Source: Geomonas agri (GTDB lineage: Bacteria > Desulfobacterota > Desulfuromonadia > Geobacterales > Geobacteraceae). From it: a stretch of DNA of 64,000 nucleotides. Positions 8,563 to 18,612 of the stretch are shown one piece after another. Below the pieces are notes generated by a model that made no database searches, was not told the origin of the DNA, and saw only the letters and a list, made by a program, of their open reading frames with translations. Made by a program: the position numbers and the translations under genes. Each line of letters begins with the position of its first letter. The first letter of the stretch is position 1. Where the stretch lies: contig NZ_JAINZO010000001.1 in assembly GCF_020179605.1 (NCBI RefSeq), positions 992,001 to 1,056,000 of the forward strand. The letters run 5' to 3'.

Positions 8563-10883
8563 TTGCTACCTCCTGGAATCGCCCGCGTCGCTTCTTGCGA
8601 CCCGGTCCCCTGCAATGTGTCCCTGACCTTTCTGATCAGGGCGTCACTTGCAAAAGGCTTGGGCAGGAACTGCATTCCTCTCTCCAGCGTTTTCTCAAAG
8701 CTGGTCCTGTTGTCTGTGTGACCAGACATAAAAAGTACCTTCAGCCCGGGCTTCTTGGCTAGCAGTCGCTCGGCCAGGGTGGGGCCGCTCATGAACGGCA
8801 TGACTACGTCGGTCAGGAGCATGTCGATCTCATCGGCGTGCTTGTCGAACAAGACGATGCCCTGTTCGGGGTCCGTCGTCTCAAGCACCCGGAATCCGCG
8901 CATCCTCAGGGTGTGCACCACCAGGTTCAGCACGCCGGGCTCATCCTCGACCACCAAAATGGTGTGGTCGGTATCGATTTCCTCGTCGAGGTGATGTTTG
9001 GCCTGCGATTCCGCCTCTTGCAAGGTGCGCGGCAGGTAGATGTCGAAGCGGGCCCCTTGTCCGGGTTCGCTGATCACTTCGATGTAGCCGCCGCACTGCT
9101 TGACGATGCCGTACACGGTGGCAAGCCCCAGTCCCGTGCCGCGCCCCATCTCCTTGGTGGTGAAAAACGGCTCGAAAAGACGCTGCTTCACTTCCGCCGT
9201 CATCCCTTGGCCCCGGTCGGTAACGCTCAGGCGGACGAAGCTCCCCAGTTGGGAGCCCGGGTGCAGATGCGTGTAACTTTCGTCCAACTCGCAGTTTCCT
9301 GTTTCCACCGTGATCACCCCACCGGTATCGGAGGCGTCGCGAGCGTTTACCACCAGGTTCATGACGATCTGTTCCAACTGCGCGGGGTCCATCTTGATCA
9401 GCCCGGCGTCGGGGGCGAGATCGGTGATGAGCCGGATGTTCTCGCCGATGAGCCGCTCGAGCATCTTCTGGACCGCCTTCACCTGGCGGTTGATGTCCAG
9501 CACCCGCGGCTCCATGATCTGGCGGCGGCTGAAACTCAAGAGCTGCCTGGTCAGGTCGGCGGCCCGCTCGCCGGCGCGTAGGATTTGTTCCGCCTCCTTG
9601 TGCATGGGCGACTTCTCGTCCAGGGACCGGATCAACAGCGTGCTGTACCCGTTAATCACCGTAAGCAGGTTGTTGAAGTCGTGGGCGATACCACCCGCCA
9701 ACTGCCCCACGGCCTCCATTTTCTGGACCTGACGCAACTGGTCCACGACCAGCTTTCTCTCGGTGATGTCTTCCTTCACACCGACGAAATGGGTGATCTG
9801 TCCCTCCGGGTTCTTCACCGCAGATATGGAGCAGCTCTCCCAGTAGAGGTCGCCGTTTTTCTTTCGGTTGTGCAGTTCGCCGTGCCACTCCTTGCCGGAG
9901 CAGATGGTCTGCCACAGATCGCGGTAGAAGTCGTCGGCCATGTTGCCCGACTTGAGGATACTGGTCTTCACGCCGATCAGTTCCGGCTCCGAGTAGCCGC
10001 AGACCTCGATGAATTTCGGGTTCACGTACTCGATGCAGCCACGCAGGTCGGTGATCACCACCGACACGGGGCTCTGTTCGACGGCTTGCCACAGTTTGCT
10101 CAATTCGGCCTCGGCGCGTCTGCGCTCGGTGATGTCGAGCAGGGTGCCGATTACGGCGTCAGAGCCGTTGATCAGGGTCCTGGTGCCGTTGACCTCCAGG
10201 TCTATGGCGGCTCCGTCCTGCCGCTTGCCCCTGAAGAAGAAGTGCAGCGGTTCGCTCCCTTCCTTGAGCGGGCGCAGGAACTGGGTCAGGACCCGGATCT
10301 GGTCCTCGGCCACGACCAGGTCCACGAGGCTGCGCTTTTCGATCAGGTCGTCGGGCGCGTAGCCGAAAATGTCCCCGAGCTTAGGGTTGGCGTAGATGAA
10401 GATGTCTTCCTGCAGCATGAAAATGCCAACCAGGGACTGCTCCACCAGGCTCTGAAAGCGCGCCTCGGTTGCGGAAAGGGCTTCCTCCGCCATGCGCCGT
10501 TCGCGGCGCACCACCGCTTCCCTCAGTTCCCGCTTGATGGCAGGGATGAACCGGGAAAGGCGATCCTTGATCAGGTAGTCGTGAGCGCCGGCGCGCATCG
10601 CCTCAACGGCCGCGTCCTCCCCCATCTGGCCGGATACCATGATGAAGGGGAGGTCGATGCAGCGCTCGTGCATGAGCTGCAGCGCTCCCAAGCCGCTGAA
10701 ACGGGGCATGACATAGTCGGAGACGACCAGGTGCCACCCCCCGCGGTCCAGCGCGTCATTCATCTCGTCCGGGGTCTCGACCCGCTCGTAGATGGGCGAG
10801 AACTCCTTCTGCAGGTGTCGGACGATGAGGACGGCATCCTCGGGGGAATCGTCTACGATCAGGATGCGCAGTGGATGTTTCAT
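8559..10883 (-). CDS. hybrid histidine kinase (REC-PAS-PAS-HisKA-HATPase-REC)
   Basis: The 774-residue cytoplasmic protein has a receiver (IVDDSPEDA, DYVMPRFSG), two PAS domains, a HisKA box (GGIAHDFNNLLTVING), an ATPase domain (NLVVNARDA, GRGTGLGLATVYGIV) and a C-terminal receiver (VVEDEPG, LTDVVMPF). There is no membrane segment. The ATG at 10883 has GAGGGGG ten bases upstream. A GTG at 10934 would add 17 residues but has a poorer ribosome site. Receivers at both ends suggest signal integration. The overlapping HD-GYP gene is the likely output. Confidence 0.9.
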   Translation of the reverse strand: MKHPLRILIVDDSPEDAVLIVRHLQKEFSPIYERVETPDEMNDALDRGGWHLVVSDYVMPRFSGLGALQLMHERCIDLPFIMVSGQMGEDAAVEAMRAGAHDYLIKDRLSRFIPAIKRELREAVVRRERRMAEEALSATEARFQSLVEQSLVGIFMLQEDIFIYANPKLGDIFGYAPDDLIEKRSLVDLVVAEDQIRVLTQFLRPLKEGSEPLHFFFRGKRQDGAAIDLEVNGTRTLINGSDAVIGTLLDITERRRAEAELSKLWQAVEQSPVSVVITDLRGCIEYVNPKFIEVCGYSEPELIGVKTSILKSGNMADDFYRDLWQTICSGKEWHGELHNRKKNGDLYWESCSISAVKNPEGQITHFVGVKEDITERKLVVDQLRQVQKMEAVGQLAGGIAHDFNNLLTVINGYSTLLIRSLDEKSPMHKEAEQILRAGERAADLTRQLLSFSRRQIMEPRVLDINRQVKAVQKMLERLIGENIRLITDLAPDAGLIKMDPAQLEQIVMNLVVNARDASDTGGVITVETGNCELDESYTHLHPGSQLGSFVRLSVTDRGQGMTAEVKQRLFEPFFTTKEMGRGTGLGLATVYGIVKQCGGYIEVISEPGQGARFDIYLPRTLQEAESQAKHHLDEEIDTDHTILVVEDEPGVLNLVVHTLRMRGFRVLETTDPEQGIVLFDKHADEIDMLLTDVVMPFMSGPTLAERLLAKKPGLKVLFMSGHTDNRTSFEKTLERGMQFLPKPFASDALIRKVRDTLQGTGSQEATRAIPGGSN

Positions 10884-11086
10884 CTGGGCCAAGCCCCCTC
10901 GCGTCGGTGCATCTGATACGTAACCTTCCTTCACATCCTTATCGGCTGGCTGTTCCGATAGGTTTAGCTGTGCTGTGATTTTTATGAAAAAAAGGAAAGA
11001 GTGTGAATGCTGCTTTCTTGGCTACTAATTACCGGCGGAGTGTGCTATGAATCGTGCAGCCTCCCCGCCGCAAAGGAGAAAACAGC

Positions 11087-12205
11087 GTGCCCGTCCCTTC
11101 TTTTGCCCATTTCTTTCCCAAGATCCTGTTGTTTGTACTTTTGTCCGCACCCCTGGTCGCCGGCTGCTCAAAGCAGACCGACAAGCCGAAGGCCAAAGCT
11201 GCCGCACCGGTGACCGTGGCCCGCGCTTCCCAGAAAGACGTCCCCATCGAGCTGCGCGCCATCGGCAACGTCGAAGCGTACGCCAACGTGGCCCTCAAGT
11301 CCCGCGTCGCCGGAATGATCACCGGAGTGCAGTTCAAGGAGGGGGACGACGTCGCCAAAGGGGCGCTGCTGTTCACCGTCGACCCGCGCCCGTTCCAGGC
11401 GCAACTGGCGCAGGCCCAGGCGAACCTGGCCCGCGACGTCGCCAGTGCCAACAACGCCAGGGAACAGGCGAAGCGCTACGCCTCGCTCTGGCAGGAAGGG
11501 ATCGTGACCCGCGAGCAGTATGACCAGCTCCAGGCCAATGCCGATTCCCTCTCTGCCTCGGTGGCCTCGCTGCGCGCCGCGGTGGACAACGCCAAGCTGC
11601 AGCTCGAATACTGCTTTATCCGCTCCCCCATGTCCGGGCGCACCGGTGGACTCACCACCCACGCCGGCAATCTGGTCAAGGAAAACGACACCCCCCTGGT
11701 CACCATCAACCAGATCACCCCGCTCTACGTCACCTTCTCGGTGCCGGAAAAGGACCTGGCCACCATCAAGGGCAAGATGGGCGGCAAGCTCCCGGTCCAT
11801 GCGCGCGTGGCCGGCAGTGCCGTCGCGGAGCAGGGGACGGTGACCTTCCTCGATAACGGGGTCGATCCCGCAACCGGAACCATCAAGGTCAAGGCCACCT
11901 TCGCCAATGCCCGCAAGACGCTCTGGCCGGGCCAGTTCGTCAACGTCGCCATCACCCTCGACACCAGGAAGGGCGCCACCGTCGTCCCCACCCGAGCCGT
12001 CCAGACCGGGCAGCAGGGTGAATTCGTCTACGTTGTCAAGCCGGACTCAACGGCCGAGGTGCGTCCGGTCAGCACCGGGCCGTCACTCGACGGCCTGACC
12101 GTGATCGAGAAGGGGCTTGCCCCCGGTGAGACGGTGGTTACCGACGGGCAGGTGAAACTGGTACCCGGAGGCAAGGTCGCTGTGAAGGGCGGGGCTCCCG
12201 CATGA
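11087..12205 (+). CDS. RND efflux periplasmic membrane-fusion lipoprotein
   Basis: The 372-residue adaptor links an inner-membrane RND pump to an outer-membrane channel. A lipoprotein signal ends at LLSAPLVAGC. The lipoyl-like and hairpin part follows (AIGNVEAYANVALKSRVAG), then the barrel domain (YVTFSVPEKDLATI). The GTG at 11087 was chosen because AAAGGAG lies eight bases upstream; earlier ATG/GTG codons lack a site. The stop overlaps the permease start (ATGA). No outer-membrane factor gene is in this operon, so the pump must borrow one. Confidence 0.92.
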   Translation: MPVPSFAHFFPKILLFVLLSAPLVAGCSKQTDKPKAKAAAPVTVARASQKDVPIELRAIGNVEAYANVALKSRVAGMITGVQFKEGDDVAKGALLFTVDPRPFQAQLAQAQANLARDVASANNAREQAKRYASLWQEGIVTREQYDQLQANADSLSASVASLRAAVDNAKLQLEYCFIRSPMSGRTGGLTTHAGNLVKENDTPLVTINQITPLYVTFSVPEKDLATIKGKMGGKLPVHARVAGSAVAEQGTVTFLDNGVDPATGTIKVKATFANARKTLWPGQFVNVAITLDTRKGATVVPTRAVQTGQQGEFVYVVKPDSTAEVRPVSTGPSLDGLTVIEKGLAPGETVVTDGQVKLVPGGKVAVKGGAPA

Positions 12206-15200
12206 ACCTTGCGGAACTCTTCATCCGGCGCCCGGTAATGACCAGCCTGGTCATGCTCGCCATCGTGCTGGCGGGCCTGATCGGTTACCAGCTGCTCCCG
12301 GTGAACGACCTCCCCAACGTCGACTACCCCACCATCCAGGTCACCGCGAACCTGCCGGGGGCGAGCCCGGAGACCATGGCCAGCGCCGTCGCCACCCCGC
12401 TGGAGCGTCAGCTCTCCACCATTGCCGGCATCGAGACCATGAACTCCACCAGCGGCCAGGGGATCACCCGCATCACGCTGCGCTTCGCACTGGAGCGCGA
12501 CATAGATGCCGCGGCCCAGGACGTGCAGTCCGCCATCACCAAGGCGAGCCGCCAGCTCCCCCAGGACATGCCGTCGCCTCCCTCGTACCAGAAGGTCAAT
12601 CCCGCAGACCAGCCGGTGCTCTACCTGGTGCTCAGCTCGAAGACCCTGCCGCTGTCCCAGGTGAACGAGTACGCCGACACCATGATTGCGCAGCGCATCT
12701 CCATGGTGAGCGGCGTGGCCCAGGTGCAGGTCTACGGCGCACAGAAGTACGCGGTCCGGGCGCGGTTGAACCCGATGGCACTCGCCTCCAGGAAGATCGG
12801 CATCGACGAGGTGTCCCAGGCGCTCGCCGGTGGCAACGTCAACCTCCCCACCGGCACCCTGCAGGACGCCAGCAAGTCCTTCGCGATACAGTCGCAGGGG
12901 GAACTGCTGGACGCGGCTGCCTACCGCCCGCTGATCGTCGCCTACCGTGGCGGTTCGCCGGTGCGGCTTTCCGACCTGGGCAGCGTGGTCGATTCGGTGG
13001 AGAACGACAAGATCGCCGGCTGGTACAACGGCAGCGAGCGGGCCATTATCCTCGCCGTGCAGCGCCAGCCTGGGACAAACACCATCGAGGTGGTGGACTC
13101 CATCAAGAAACTCCTGCCCGGCTTCCGCGACCAACTGCCCGGGTCGGTCACCCTGCACGAACTCTACGACCGCTCCCAGGCCATCCGACACTCGGTGGCC
13201 GACGTCAAGTTCACCCTGGTGCTCACCATCGCGCTGGTAATCATGGTGATCTTCCTGTTCCTCAGGAACCTCTCCGCCACGGTCATTCCGAGCCTTGCGC
13301 TCCCCATCTCGCTCATCGGCACCTTCGCCGCCATGTACGCCATGCATTTCTCGGTGAACAACATCACCCTGATGGCGCTCACCCTCTCGGTCGGCTTCGT
13401 CGTCGACGACGCCATCGTCATGCTGGAAAACATCGTGCGCCACATGGAACAAGGGGAGCGTCCCATGGAAGCCGCGCTCAAGGGGGCCAAGGAGATCGGC
13501 TTCACCATCGTCTCCATGACCATCTCGCTGGTCGCGGTCTTCATCCCGGTGCTCTTCATGGGCGGTATGCTGGGGCGGCTCTTGCACGAGTTCGCGGTCA
13601 CCATCACCTGTGCCATCCTGATCTCCGGCGTGGTCTCGTTGACCCTCACCCCCATGCTCTGCAGCCGTTTCTTGCATCCTCCCGCGGAGGAGCGCCACGG
13701 CAGACTCTACCTCCTGCTGGAGCGTGGTTTCGACGCGCTGCTCGCCGCTTACAGCAGGACCCTCAGCACGGTGCTCAGGTACCGCCGCGCCACCCTTGTC
13801 GTTACCCTGGTGATGACCGCGGTCATTGTGTACCTGTTCAAGGTGATGCCGATGGGGCTGCTCCCTAGCGAGGACCTCGACTCTTTTTATTGCACCACCG
13901 AAGGGGCGCAGGGGGCCTCCTTCGACGAGATGGTGACCCACCAGCAGGAACTCGCCAAGCGGATTGCCGCCAATAAGAACATCAAGGGGTTCATGTCCAC
14001 GGCCGGCGCCTCGGGGTCGCGGGTCGGCTCCAATTCTGGCTTCATGTTTGTCACGTTGAAGCCGAGAAGTGAAAGGAAGGATTCGGTCGACCAGGTGATC
14101 CAGCAGTTGCGCCCGAAACTGGCCGAGGTGCCGGGGATCCAGGCATTCATGCAGAACCCGCCGCCGATCCGGCTGGAAGCCCAGCTTTCCAAGAGCCAGT
14201 ACCAGTTCGTGCTGCAAAGCCCGGACACCCAGGTTCTCTATGAAAGTGCGGCCGCCTTCGAGCAGAAGCTGAAGCAGGTGCCGCAACTGCTCGACGTTAC
14301 CAGCGACCTGCAGCTCAAGAACCCGCAGGTCGACCTGAAGATCGACCGGGACAAGGCAACGGCGCTCGGGGTGACGGCGCAGCAGATCGAGGACGCGCTT
14401 TACTACGCCTACGGCTCCCGGCAGGTCTCCACCATTTTCGCCCCGACCAACCAGTACCAGGTGATCCTGGAACTGGAGCCGCAGTACCGGCTCGATCCCT
14501 CGGCGCTGGGGCTGCTCTACGTGAGGTCGTCGTCCGGCGCGCTGGTGCCGCTCTCGACCATGACCACGCTCAGTAAGTCTTTGGGGCCGTTGTCGGTGAA
14601 CCACCTGGGGCAGATCACCAGCGTCACGGTCTCCTTCAATGTGAAGCCCGGGGTCCCCCTGGGCGAGGCGGTGGCGGCGGTCGAGAAGATGGCGGCGAGC
14701 ACGCTCCCGCCCGGGATCAACACCGGCTTCCAGGGAGCGGCGCAGGCATTCCAGTCCTCGACCAAGGGGCTCACGCTCCTCTTGCTGGCCGCCGTGGTGG
14801 TGATCTATCTGGTGCTCGGGATCCTGTACGAGAGCTACGTGCATCCGATCACCATCCTGTCCGGGCTCCCTTCCGCCGGGCTGGGGGCACTGTTGACGCT
14901 GATGCTGTTTCACAAGGAGCTGGACCTGTACGCCTTCGTCGGCATCATCATGCTGGTGGGGATCGTGAAGAAGAACGCCATCATGATGATCGACTTCGCG
15001 CTCGACGCACAGAGGCGCGAGCGGAAGAGCCCTCTGGACGCGATCCACCAGGGATGCCTGGTCCGTTTCCGTCCCATCATGATGACCACCATGGCGGCGC
15101 TCATGGGGACGCTCCCCATTGCGCTTGCCATCGGGGCCAGTTCGGAAGGGCGCCGCCCCTTGGGTCTGGCGGTGGTGGGGGGACTCCTGGTGTCGCAGCT

Positions 15201-15309
15201 GTTGACGCTCTACATCACGCCGGTGGTTTACTACTACATGGACCGCGCCGTGCATCGTGGGCGGGAGTTTTTCCGGAGAAAAGCGCCGGCGACGGAACTC
15301 GTGCCGTGA
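12202..15309 (+). CDS. RND multidrug efflux permease (MdtB/MdtC-like)
   Basis: The 1035-residue proton-driven pump has the standard layout of twelve membrane helices in two halves, with large periplasmic loops after helices 1 and 7. It starts with NLAELFIRRPVMTSLVM. The proton-relay aspartates are in helix 4 (VGFVVDDAIVMLENIVRHME) and the matching lysine is in helix 10 (MLVGIVKKNAIMMID). Loop sequences (NLPGASPETMASAVATPLE) resemble the MdtBC branch more than AcrB. It is translationally coupled to the fusion protein. Confidence 0.93.
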   Translation: MNLAELFIRRPVMTSLVMLAIVLAGLIGYQLLPVNDLPNVDYPTIQVTANLPGASPETMASAVATPLERQLSTIAGIETMNSTSGQGITRITLRFALERDIDAAAQDVQSAITKASRQLPQDMPSPPSYQKVNPADQPVLYLVLSSKTLPLSQVNEYADTMIAQRISMVSGVAQVQVYGAQKYAVRARLNPMALASRKIGIDEVSQALAGGNVNLPTGTLQDASKSFAIQSQGELLDAAAYRPLIVAYRGGSPVRLSDLGSVVDSVENDKIAGWYNGSERAIILAVQRQPGTNTIEVVDSIKKLLPGFRDQLPGSVTLHELYDRSQAIRHSVADVKFTLVLTIALVIMVIFLFLRNLSATVIPSLALPISLIGTFAAMYAMHFSVNNITLMALTLSVGFVVDDAIVMLENIVRHMEQGERPMEAALKGAKEIGFTIVSMTISLVAVFIPVLFMGGMLGRLLHEFAVTITCAILISGVVSLTLTPMLCSRFLHPPAEERHGRLYLLLERGFDALLAAYSRTLSTVLRYRRATLVVTLVMTAVIVYLFKVMPMGLLPSEDLDSFYCTTEGAQGASFDEMVTHQQELAKRIAANKNIKGFMSTAGASGSRVGSNSGFMFVTLKPRSERKDSVDQVIQQLRPKLAEVPGIQAFMQNPPPIRLEAQLSKSQYQFVLQSPDTQVLYESAAAFEQKLKQVPQLLDVTSDLQLKNPQVDLKIDRDKATALGVTAQQIEDALYYAYGSRQVSTIFAPTNQYQVILELEPQYRLDPSALGLLYVRSSSGALVPLSTMTTLSKSLGPLSVNHLGQITSVTVSFNVKPGVPLGEAVAAVEKMAASTLPPGINTGFQGAAQAFQSSTKGLTLLLLAAVVVIYLVLGILYESYVHPITILSGLPSAGLGALLTLMLFHKELDLYAFVGIIMLVGIVKKNAIMMIDFALDAQRRERKSPLDAIHQGCLVRFRPIMMTTMAALMGTLPIALAIGASSEGRRPLGLAVVGGLLVSQLLTLYITPVVYYYMDRAVHRGREFFRRKAPATELVP

Positions 15310-15355
15310 TCGAATCTTTCACCCGGCATCCGGCCCCCTTGCCCCTGGTTTAGGA

Positions 15356-15370
15356 ACGTAGAACGTAGAA
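15356..15370. repeat. ACGTAGA tandem motif, copy 1
   Basis: The 15-base ACGTAGAACGTAGAA occurs here just after an RND permease gene. The same 15 bases occur at 51435-51449, just after an RND fusion-protein gene. Confidence 0.45.
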
Positions 15371-15416
15371 GTAGAATGCAGCACGTCTTTCGTCTTTTGC
15401 CTTTCTGGGGGCGGAC

Positions 15417-16358
15417 ATGTTGATCAACGACGACGCTCAAAAACAGGTACTGACCATCCTCGCCAAGACGGCGGTCACCCCGGCTGCCGACGTGCAGGAG
15501 CGCGCCAGTTCCCTGCTGCAGCTGAACCCCGGTCAGCAGGTCAAGGCGGAGATCATCGCCAACCTCCCCAACAGCTTGTACATGGCACGCGTGGCCGGCG
15601 AACTCTACAAGCTTGAGATCCCGCTTAACGTGCAGCCAGGGGAAACCCTGGACCTCACCTTCGTCACCGCCGATCCCCGCGTCACCTTCCAGATGCTGCG
15701 CCCCCAGACCGAGTCCGTGCAGCTGAGTTCGATGGGGAAGTGGCTTGCCGACGTCGTTGAGAACGCGCCTGGGCTGCCGCCGGCAACCGAACCGCTGGTC
15801 GAGCATCCGGAACAGGCCGCCGCCCAGCTGGCGGGGAGGCTGAAGGCGAGCCTGACCCAAAACGGACTATTTTACGAGTCGCACCTGGCCCAGTGGGCGC
15901 TGGGCGGGCTTCCCCTCAAAGAAATACTCAAGGAGCCACAGGGAAAGCTGTCCCGTCTGCTGTCCGAGGGGGAGGGTGGTGCGCCAGGTGAGGAGGGTGG
16001 CGGCGCCATTGCCGACGGCCGTACCTTGCCGCTCATCAAGGAGCAGCTGCACCTGCTCAATACCGGCGTGCTCGCCTGGCAGGGAGAGGCATGGCCCGGG
16101 CAGCAGATGAGCCTGGTGGTGGGGGAGGGGAGCGAGGAGCCGTGGGAGCAGGGGATCGAGGCGAACCTCTCACTGGAACTGCCGCGCCTGGGCGGGGTGA
16201 AGGCGAGGCTTCGTTTCACGCCGGAGGGGATTAACGTGGAACTGGTCTGCGACCGTCCCGGCGCCTCCGAAATGATGCGCCAGGCCAGCGGCGAGCTGCG
16301 TACCGCGTTGGCTGCACAAGGTCTGCACCTGAACAAGATGGCGGCCAAGGATGACTAG
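15417..16358 (+). CDS. FliK-like flagellar hook-length control domain protein
   Basis: The 313-residue protein has no signal peptide. Its C-terminal third (LEANLSLELPRLGGV-like, RFTPEGINVELVCDR, ELRTALAAQGLHLNKM) matches the pattern of the FliK C-terminal export-control domain, in which short beta strands are followed by an amphipathic helix. The middle is rich in Gly/Glu and probably disordered. The next gene, overlapping it by eight bases, is a free-standing FlhB C-terminal-like protein, which is the natural partner of FliK. The FliK assignment is by pattern and context. Confidence 0.65.
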   Translation: MLINDDAQKQVLTILAKTAVTPAADVQERASSLLQLNPGQQVKAEIIANLPNSLYMARVAGELYKLEIPLNVQPGETLDLTFVTADPRVTFQMLRPQTESVQLSSMGKWLADVVENAPGLPPATEPLVEHPEQAAAQLAGRLKASLTQNGLFYESHLAQWALGGLPLKEILKEPQGKLSRLLSEGEGGAPGEEGGGAIADGRTLPLIKEQLHLLNTGVLAWQGEAWPGQQMSLVVGEGSEEPWEQGIEANLSLELPRLGGVKARLRFTPEGINVELVCDRPGASEMMRQASGELRTALAAQGLHLNKMAAKDD

Positions 16359-16635
16359 GAAAACGTCCGACATGAAGCGCGCGGTGGCCATGGCCTACAA
16401 CCCCGCTGAAGGAGGAGCCCCCAGGGTCGTCGCCAAGGGTGCCGGCATCAGTGCCGAAGCGATCATCTCGGTCGCCAAGGAGCACGGCGTCTACGTGCAC
16501 CAATCTCCCGAACTGGTCGCCATGCTAATGCAGATTGACCTGGACGCCGAAATCCCGCCTGAACTGTACCAGGCAGTTGCCGAGTTGCTGGCCTGGCTCT
16601 ATTTGCTGGACCAGCAACTGGATCGGCAGCTTTAA
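16351..16635 (+). CDS. FlhB C-terminal-domain-like protein
   Basis: The 94-residue protein matches the cytoplasmic C-terminal domain of the FlhB/YscU export switch (AVAMAYNPAEGGAPRVVAKG, then HGVYVHQSPELVAMLMQ and IPPELYQAVAELLAW). It lacks the membrane part and the NPTH autocleavage loop. It starts inside the end of the FliK-like gene. An internal ATG at 16372 is an alternative start. Such stand-alone domains occur in many flagellated bacteria. Confidence 0.8.
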   Translation: MTRKTSDMKRAVAMAYNPAEGGAPRVVAKGAGISAEAIISVAKEHGVYVHQSPELVAMLMQIDLDAEIPPELYQAVAELLAWLYLLDQQLDRQL

Positions 16636-16756
16636 CCTTCCTTGCGTGTGGTCAACTTCTGCCACTAGCGAACTGTGGCGCTAGAAACCATCATCCAGCA
16701 GGTAGTCCGCGTCCTCCAGCGTGGCGCATGGGCGAGGTTACAGCCGAAAGGCAGAC

Positions 16757-16790
16757 AAACAAAAAGCCCCCTGGCGTGGCCAGGGGGCTT
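16757..16790 (-). terminator. rho-independent terminator of purMN
   Basis: On the minus strand, AGCCCCCTGGC pairs with GCCAGGGGGCT across a tiny loop and runs into TTTTTGTTTG. It lies 23 bases after the purN stop codon. Confidence 0.85.
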
Positions 16791-16812
16791 CGATGTTCTG
16801 TTGGGTGCGGGC

Positions 16813-17427
16813 TTATGCTGATATGGTGACTACCCTGCCGTCTACCTGTAACAGCCCTTCGGAGAAGAGCCGGACCGCTTCCGGGTAGATCCGGTGTTCT
16901 TCTTTCTGGATGCGGGCGCACAGGGTTTCCTCGGTGTCGCCCTCCAGAACCGGTACCGCCGCCTGGAGGATGATGGGGCCGGTGTCGGTGCCACAGTCCA
17001 CGAAGTGGACGGTGCAGCCGGCGACCTTGGCGCCGTATTCCAGTGCCTGGCGCTGAGCGTGCAGCCCGGGGAACGCGGGGAGGAGCGCCGGGTGGATGTT
17101 CATGACCCGCATCGGGAAGGCGTCCAAGAGTACCGTGGTGATGATGCGCATGAAGCCCGCCAGCACCACCAGTTCCACGTCAAGCTCGCGCAGGGTCGCC
17201 ACCAGCGCCTCGTCATAGGCCTCGCGGCCGGAGTAGGCACGGTGGTCCAGGTGCAGCGCCGGGATGCCCGCCTTCCTGGCTCTTTCCAGGCCGTATGCGT
17301 CCGCCTTGTTGCTGATTACGCAGACCACGCGCCCGTTGACGGCGCCGGCCGAGCAGGCGTCCATGATCGACTGCAGGTTGCTGCCGCTGCCTGAGATCAG
17401 TACCCCTATTTTGAGTTCTTTTCCCAT
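16813..17427 (-). CDS. purN: phosphoribosylglycinamide formyltransferase
   Basis: The enzyme catalyses step 3 of purine synthesis, transferring formyl from 10-formyl-THF to GAR. The 204-residue protein begins KIGVLISGSGSNLQSIMD and has the catalytic Asn/His/Asp set: the HPALLPAFPGLHA loop and the TVHFVDCGTDTGPIILQ segment. The start at 17427 gives the usual family length. A longer frame upstream adds residues without similarity. It follows purM by 16 bases in the same operon and is closed by a terminator. Confidence 0.95.
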   Translation of the reverse strand: MGKELKIGVLISGSGSNLQSIMDACSAGAVNGRVVCVISNKADAYGLERARKAGIPALHLDHRAYSGREAYDEALVATLRELDVELVVLAGFMRIITTVLLDAFPMRVMNIHPALLPAFPGLHAQRQALEYGAKVAGCTVHFVDCGTDTGPIILQAAVPVLEGDTEETLCARIQKEEHRIYPEAVRLFSEGLLQVDGRVVTISA

Positions 17428-17443
17428 AGAGGTTTCCCGCGGA

Positions 17444-18490
17444 CTAGACCAGCTCCACGCACTCCTTGCCGGCTTCGCACTTGACCACGTCGCCAATGAT
17501 GAAGGCGTTTTCGTTCAGGCCGGTGAGCCTGATCATGATGTCGTCTGCTTCCTGCTCCGGCACCACGAGCACCATGCCGATGCCGCAGTTGAAGGTGCGG
17601 TACATCTCGTTTTCCTCGATGTTGCCGCCTTTCTGGATGATCTTGAAGATCTCCGGCATTTCCCAGGTGTCCTTCTTGATGACGGCCTTGCAGCCGTTGG
17701 GGAGCACGCGGGGGACGTTCTCCAGCAGACCGCCGCCGGTGATGTGGGCGAGGCCGCTGATGTTGAAATCCCTGAGCAGGTTCAATACGGAGCGGACGTA
17801 GATACGGGTCGGGGTGAGCAGTTCCTCGGCAACGGTCTTGCCCAGGCCCGGGAGTTCGTCGTTGATGTTCAGCCCCATGTGCTCCAGGATGACCTTGCGG
17901 GCCAGCGAGTAGCCGTTGGAATGCAGGCCGGAGGAGGTGAGGCCGATCAGCTTGTTGCCCACGGTGATGGAGGAGCCGTCGATGATCTTCTCGCGCTCGA
18001 CCACACCGACTGCGAAGCCGGCCATGTCGTACTCGTCGCCGGTGTAGAAGCCGGGCATCTCGGCGGTCTCACCGCCGATCAGGGCGCAGCCGGCCTGAAC
18101 GCAGCCCTCGGAAACACCCTTGATGATCGAGGCGCCTTTCGCGGGGTCGAGTTTGGCGGTCGCCAGGTAATCCAGGAAGAAGAGGGGCTCGGCACCCTGG
18201 ACGATGATGTCGTTGACGCACATCGCCACCAGGTCGATGCCGATGGTGTCATGGCGGTCGGCCAGGAAGGCAAGTTTCAACTTGGTGCCGACGCCGTCGG
18301 TGCCGGAGACCAGCACGGGGTGTTTGTACTTGCCGGTGTTGAGCGAGAAGAGGCCGCCAAAACCACCGATGTCGGCGAGGACTTCCGGGCGGGAAGTGGC
18401 CTTAACCAACGGCTTGATCATCTTGACGAAAGTATTGCCGGCGTCTATGTCTACCCCGGCGTCTTTATATGTGATTTTCTTCTCTTTCAA
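17444..18490 (-). CDS. purM: phosphoribosylformylglycinamidine cyclo-ligase (AIR synthetase)
   Basis: The enzyme catalyses the ATP-dependent ring closure of FGAM to AIR, step 5 of purine synthesis. The 348-residue protein opens [16 protein letters not shown] and has the ATP/substrate regions [26 protein letters not shown] and [16 protein letters not shown]. The start is taken as the TTG at 18490 because GGAGG lies seven bases upstream and the resulting N-terminus matches the family. The frame is open for another 63 codons upstream, but that part looks non-coding. Confidence 0.95.
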   Translation of the reverse strand: MKEKKITYKDAGVDIDAGNTFVKMIKPLVKATSRPEVLADIGGFGGLFSLNTGKYKHPVLVSGTDGVGTKLKLAFLADRHDTIGIDLVAMCVNDIIVQGAEPLFFLDYLATAKLDPAKGASIIKGVSEGCVQAGCALIGGETAEMPGFYTGDEYDMAGFAVGVVEREKIIDGSSITVGNKLIGLTSSGLHSNGYSLARKVILEHMGLNINDELPGLGKTVAEELLTPTRIYVRSVLNLLRDFNISGLAHITGGGLLENVPRVLPNGCKAVIKKDTWEMPEIFKIIQKGGNIEENEMYRTFNCGIGMVLVVPEQEADDIMIRLTGLNENAFIIGDVVKCEAGKECVELV

Positions 18491-18612
18491 GGTGAAACCT
18501 CCGATAAAGTAAAGACGAAATCTATCCCATTCCCCCGTAAAAGTCAAAGTGAAAAAGTTGTTTACTTCGACAGGTCCTTTGCTTAATATGCCTTGCTGTG
18601 CCAGCCTCGGGG

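Noticed and set aside
12028-15255. 1075-codon open frame on the minus strand opposite the RND permease
   Set aside because: The plus strand encodes an unmistakable RND permease; the antisense product is rich in Arg, His and Gln and has no recognisable domain.
16661-16684. CTAGCG/CGCTAG and GCCAC/GTGGC hairpins after the FlhB-C-like gene
   Set aside because: The two stems are short, compete with each other and have no T-run, so no terminator is claimed.
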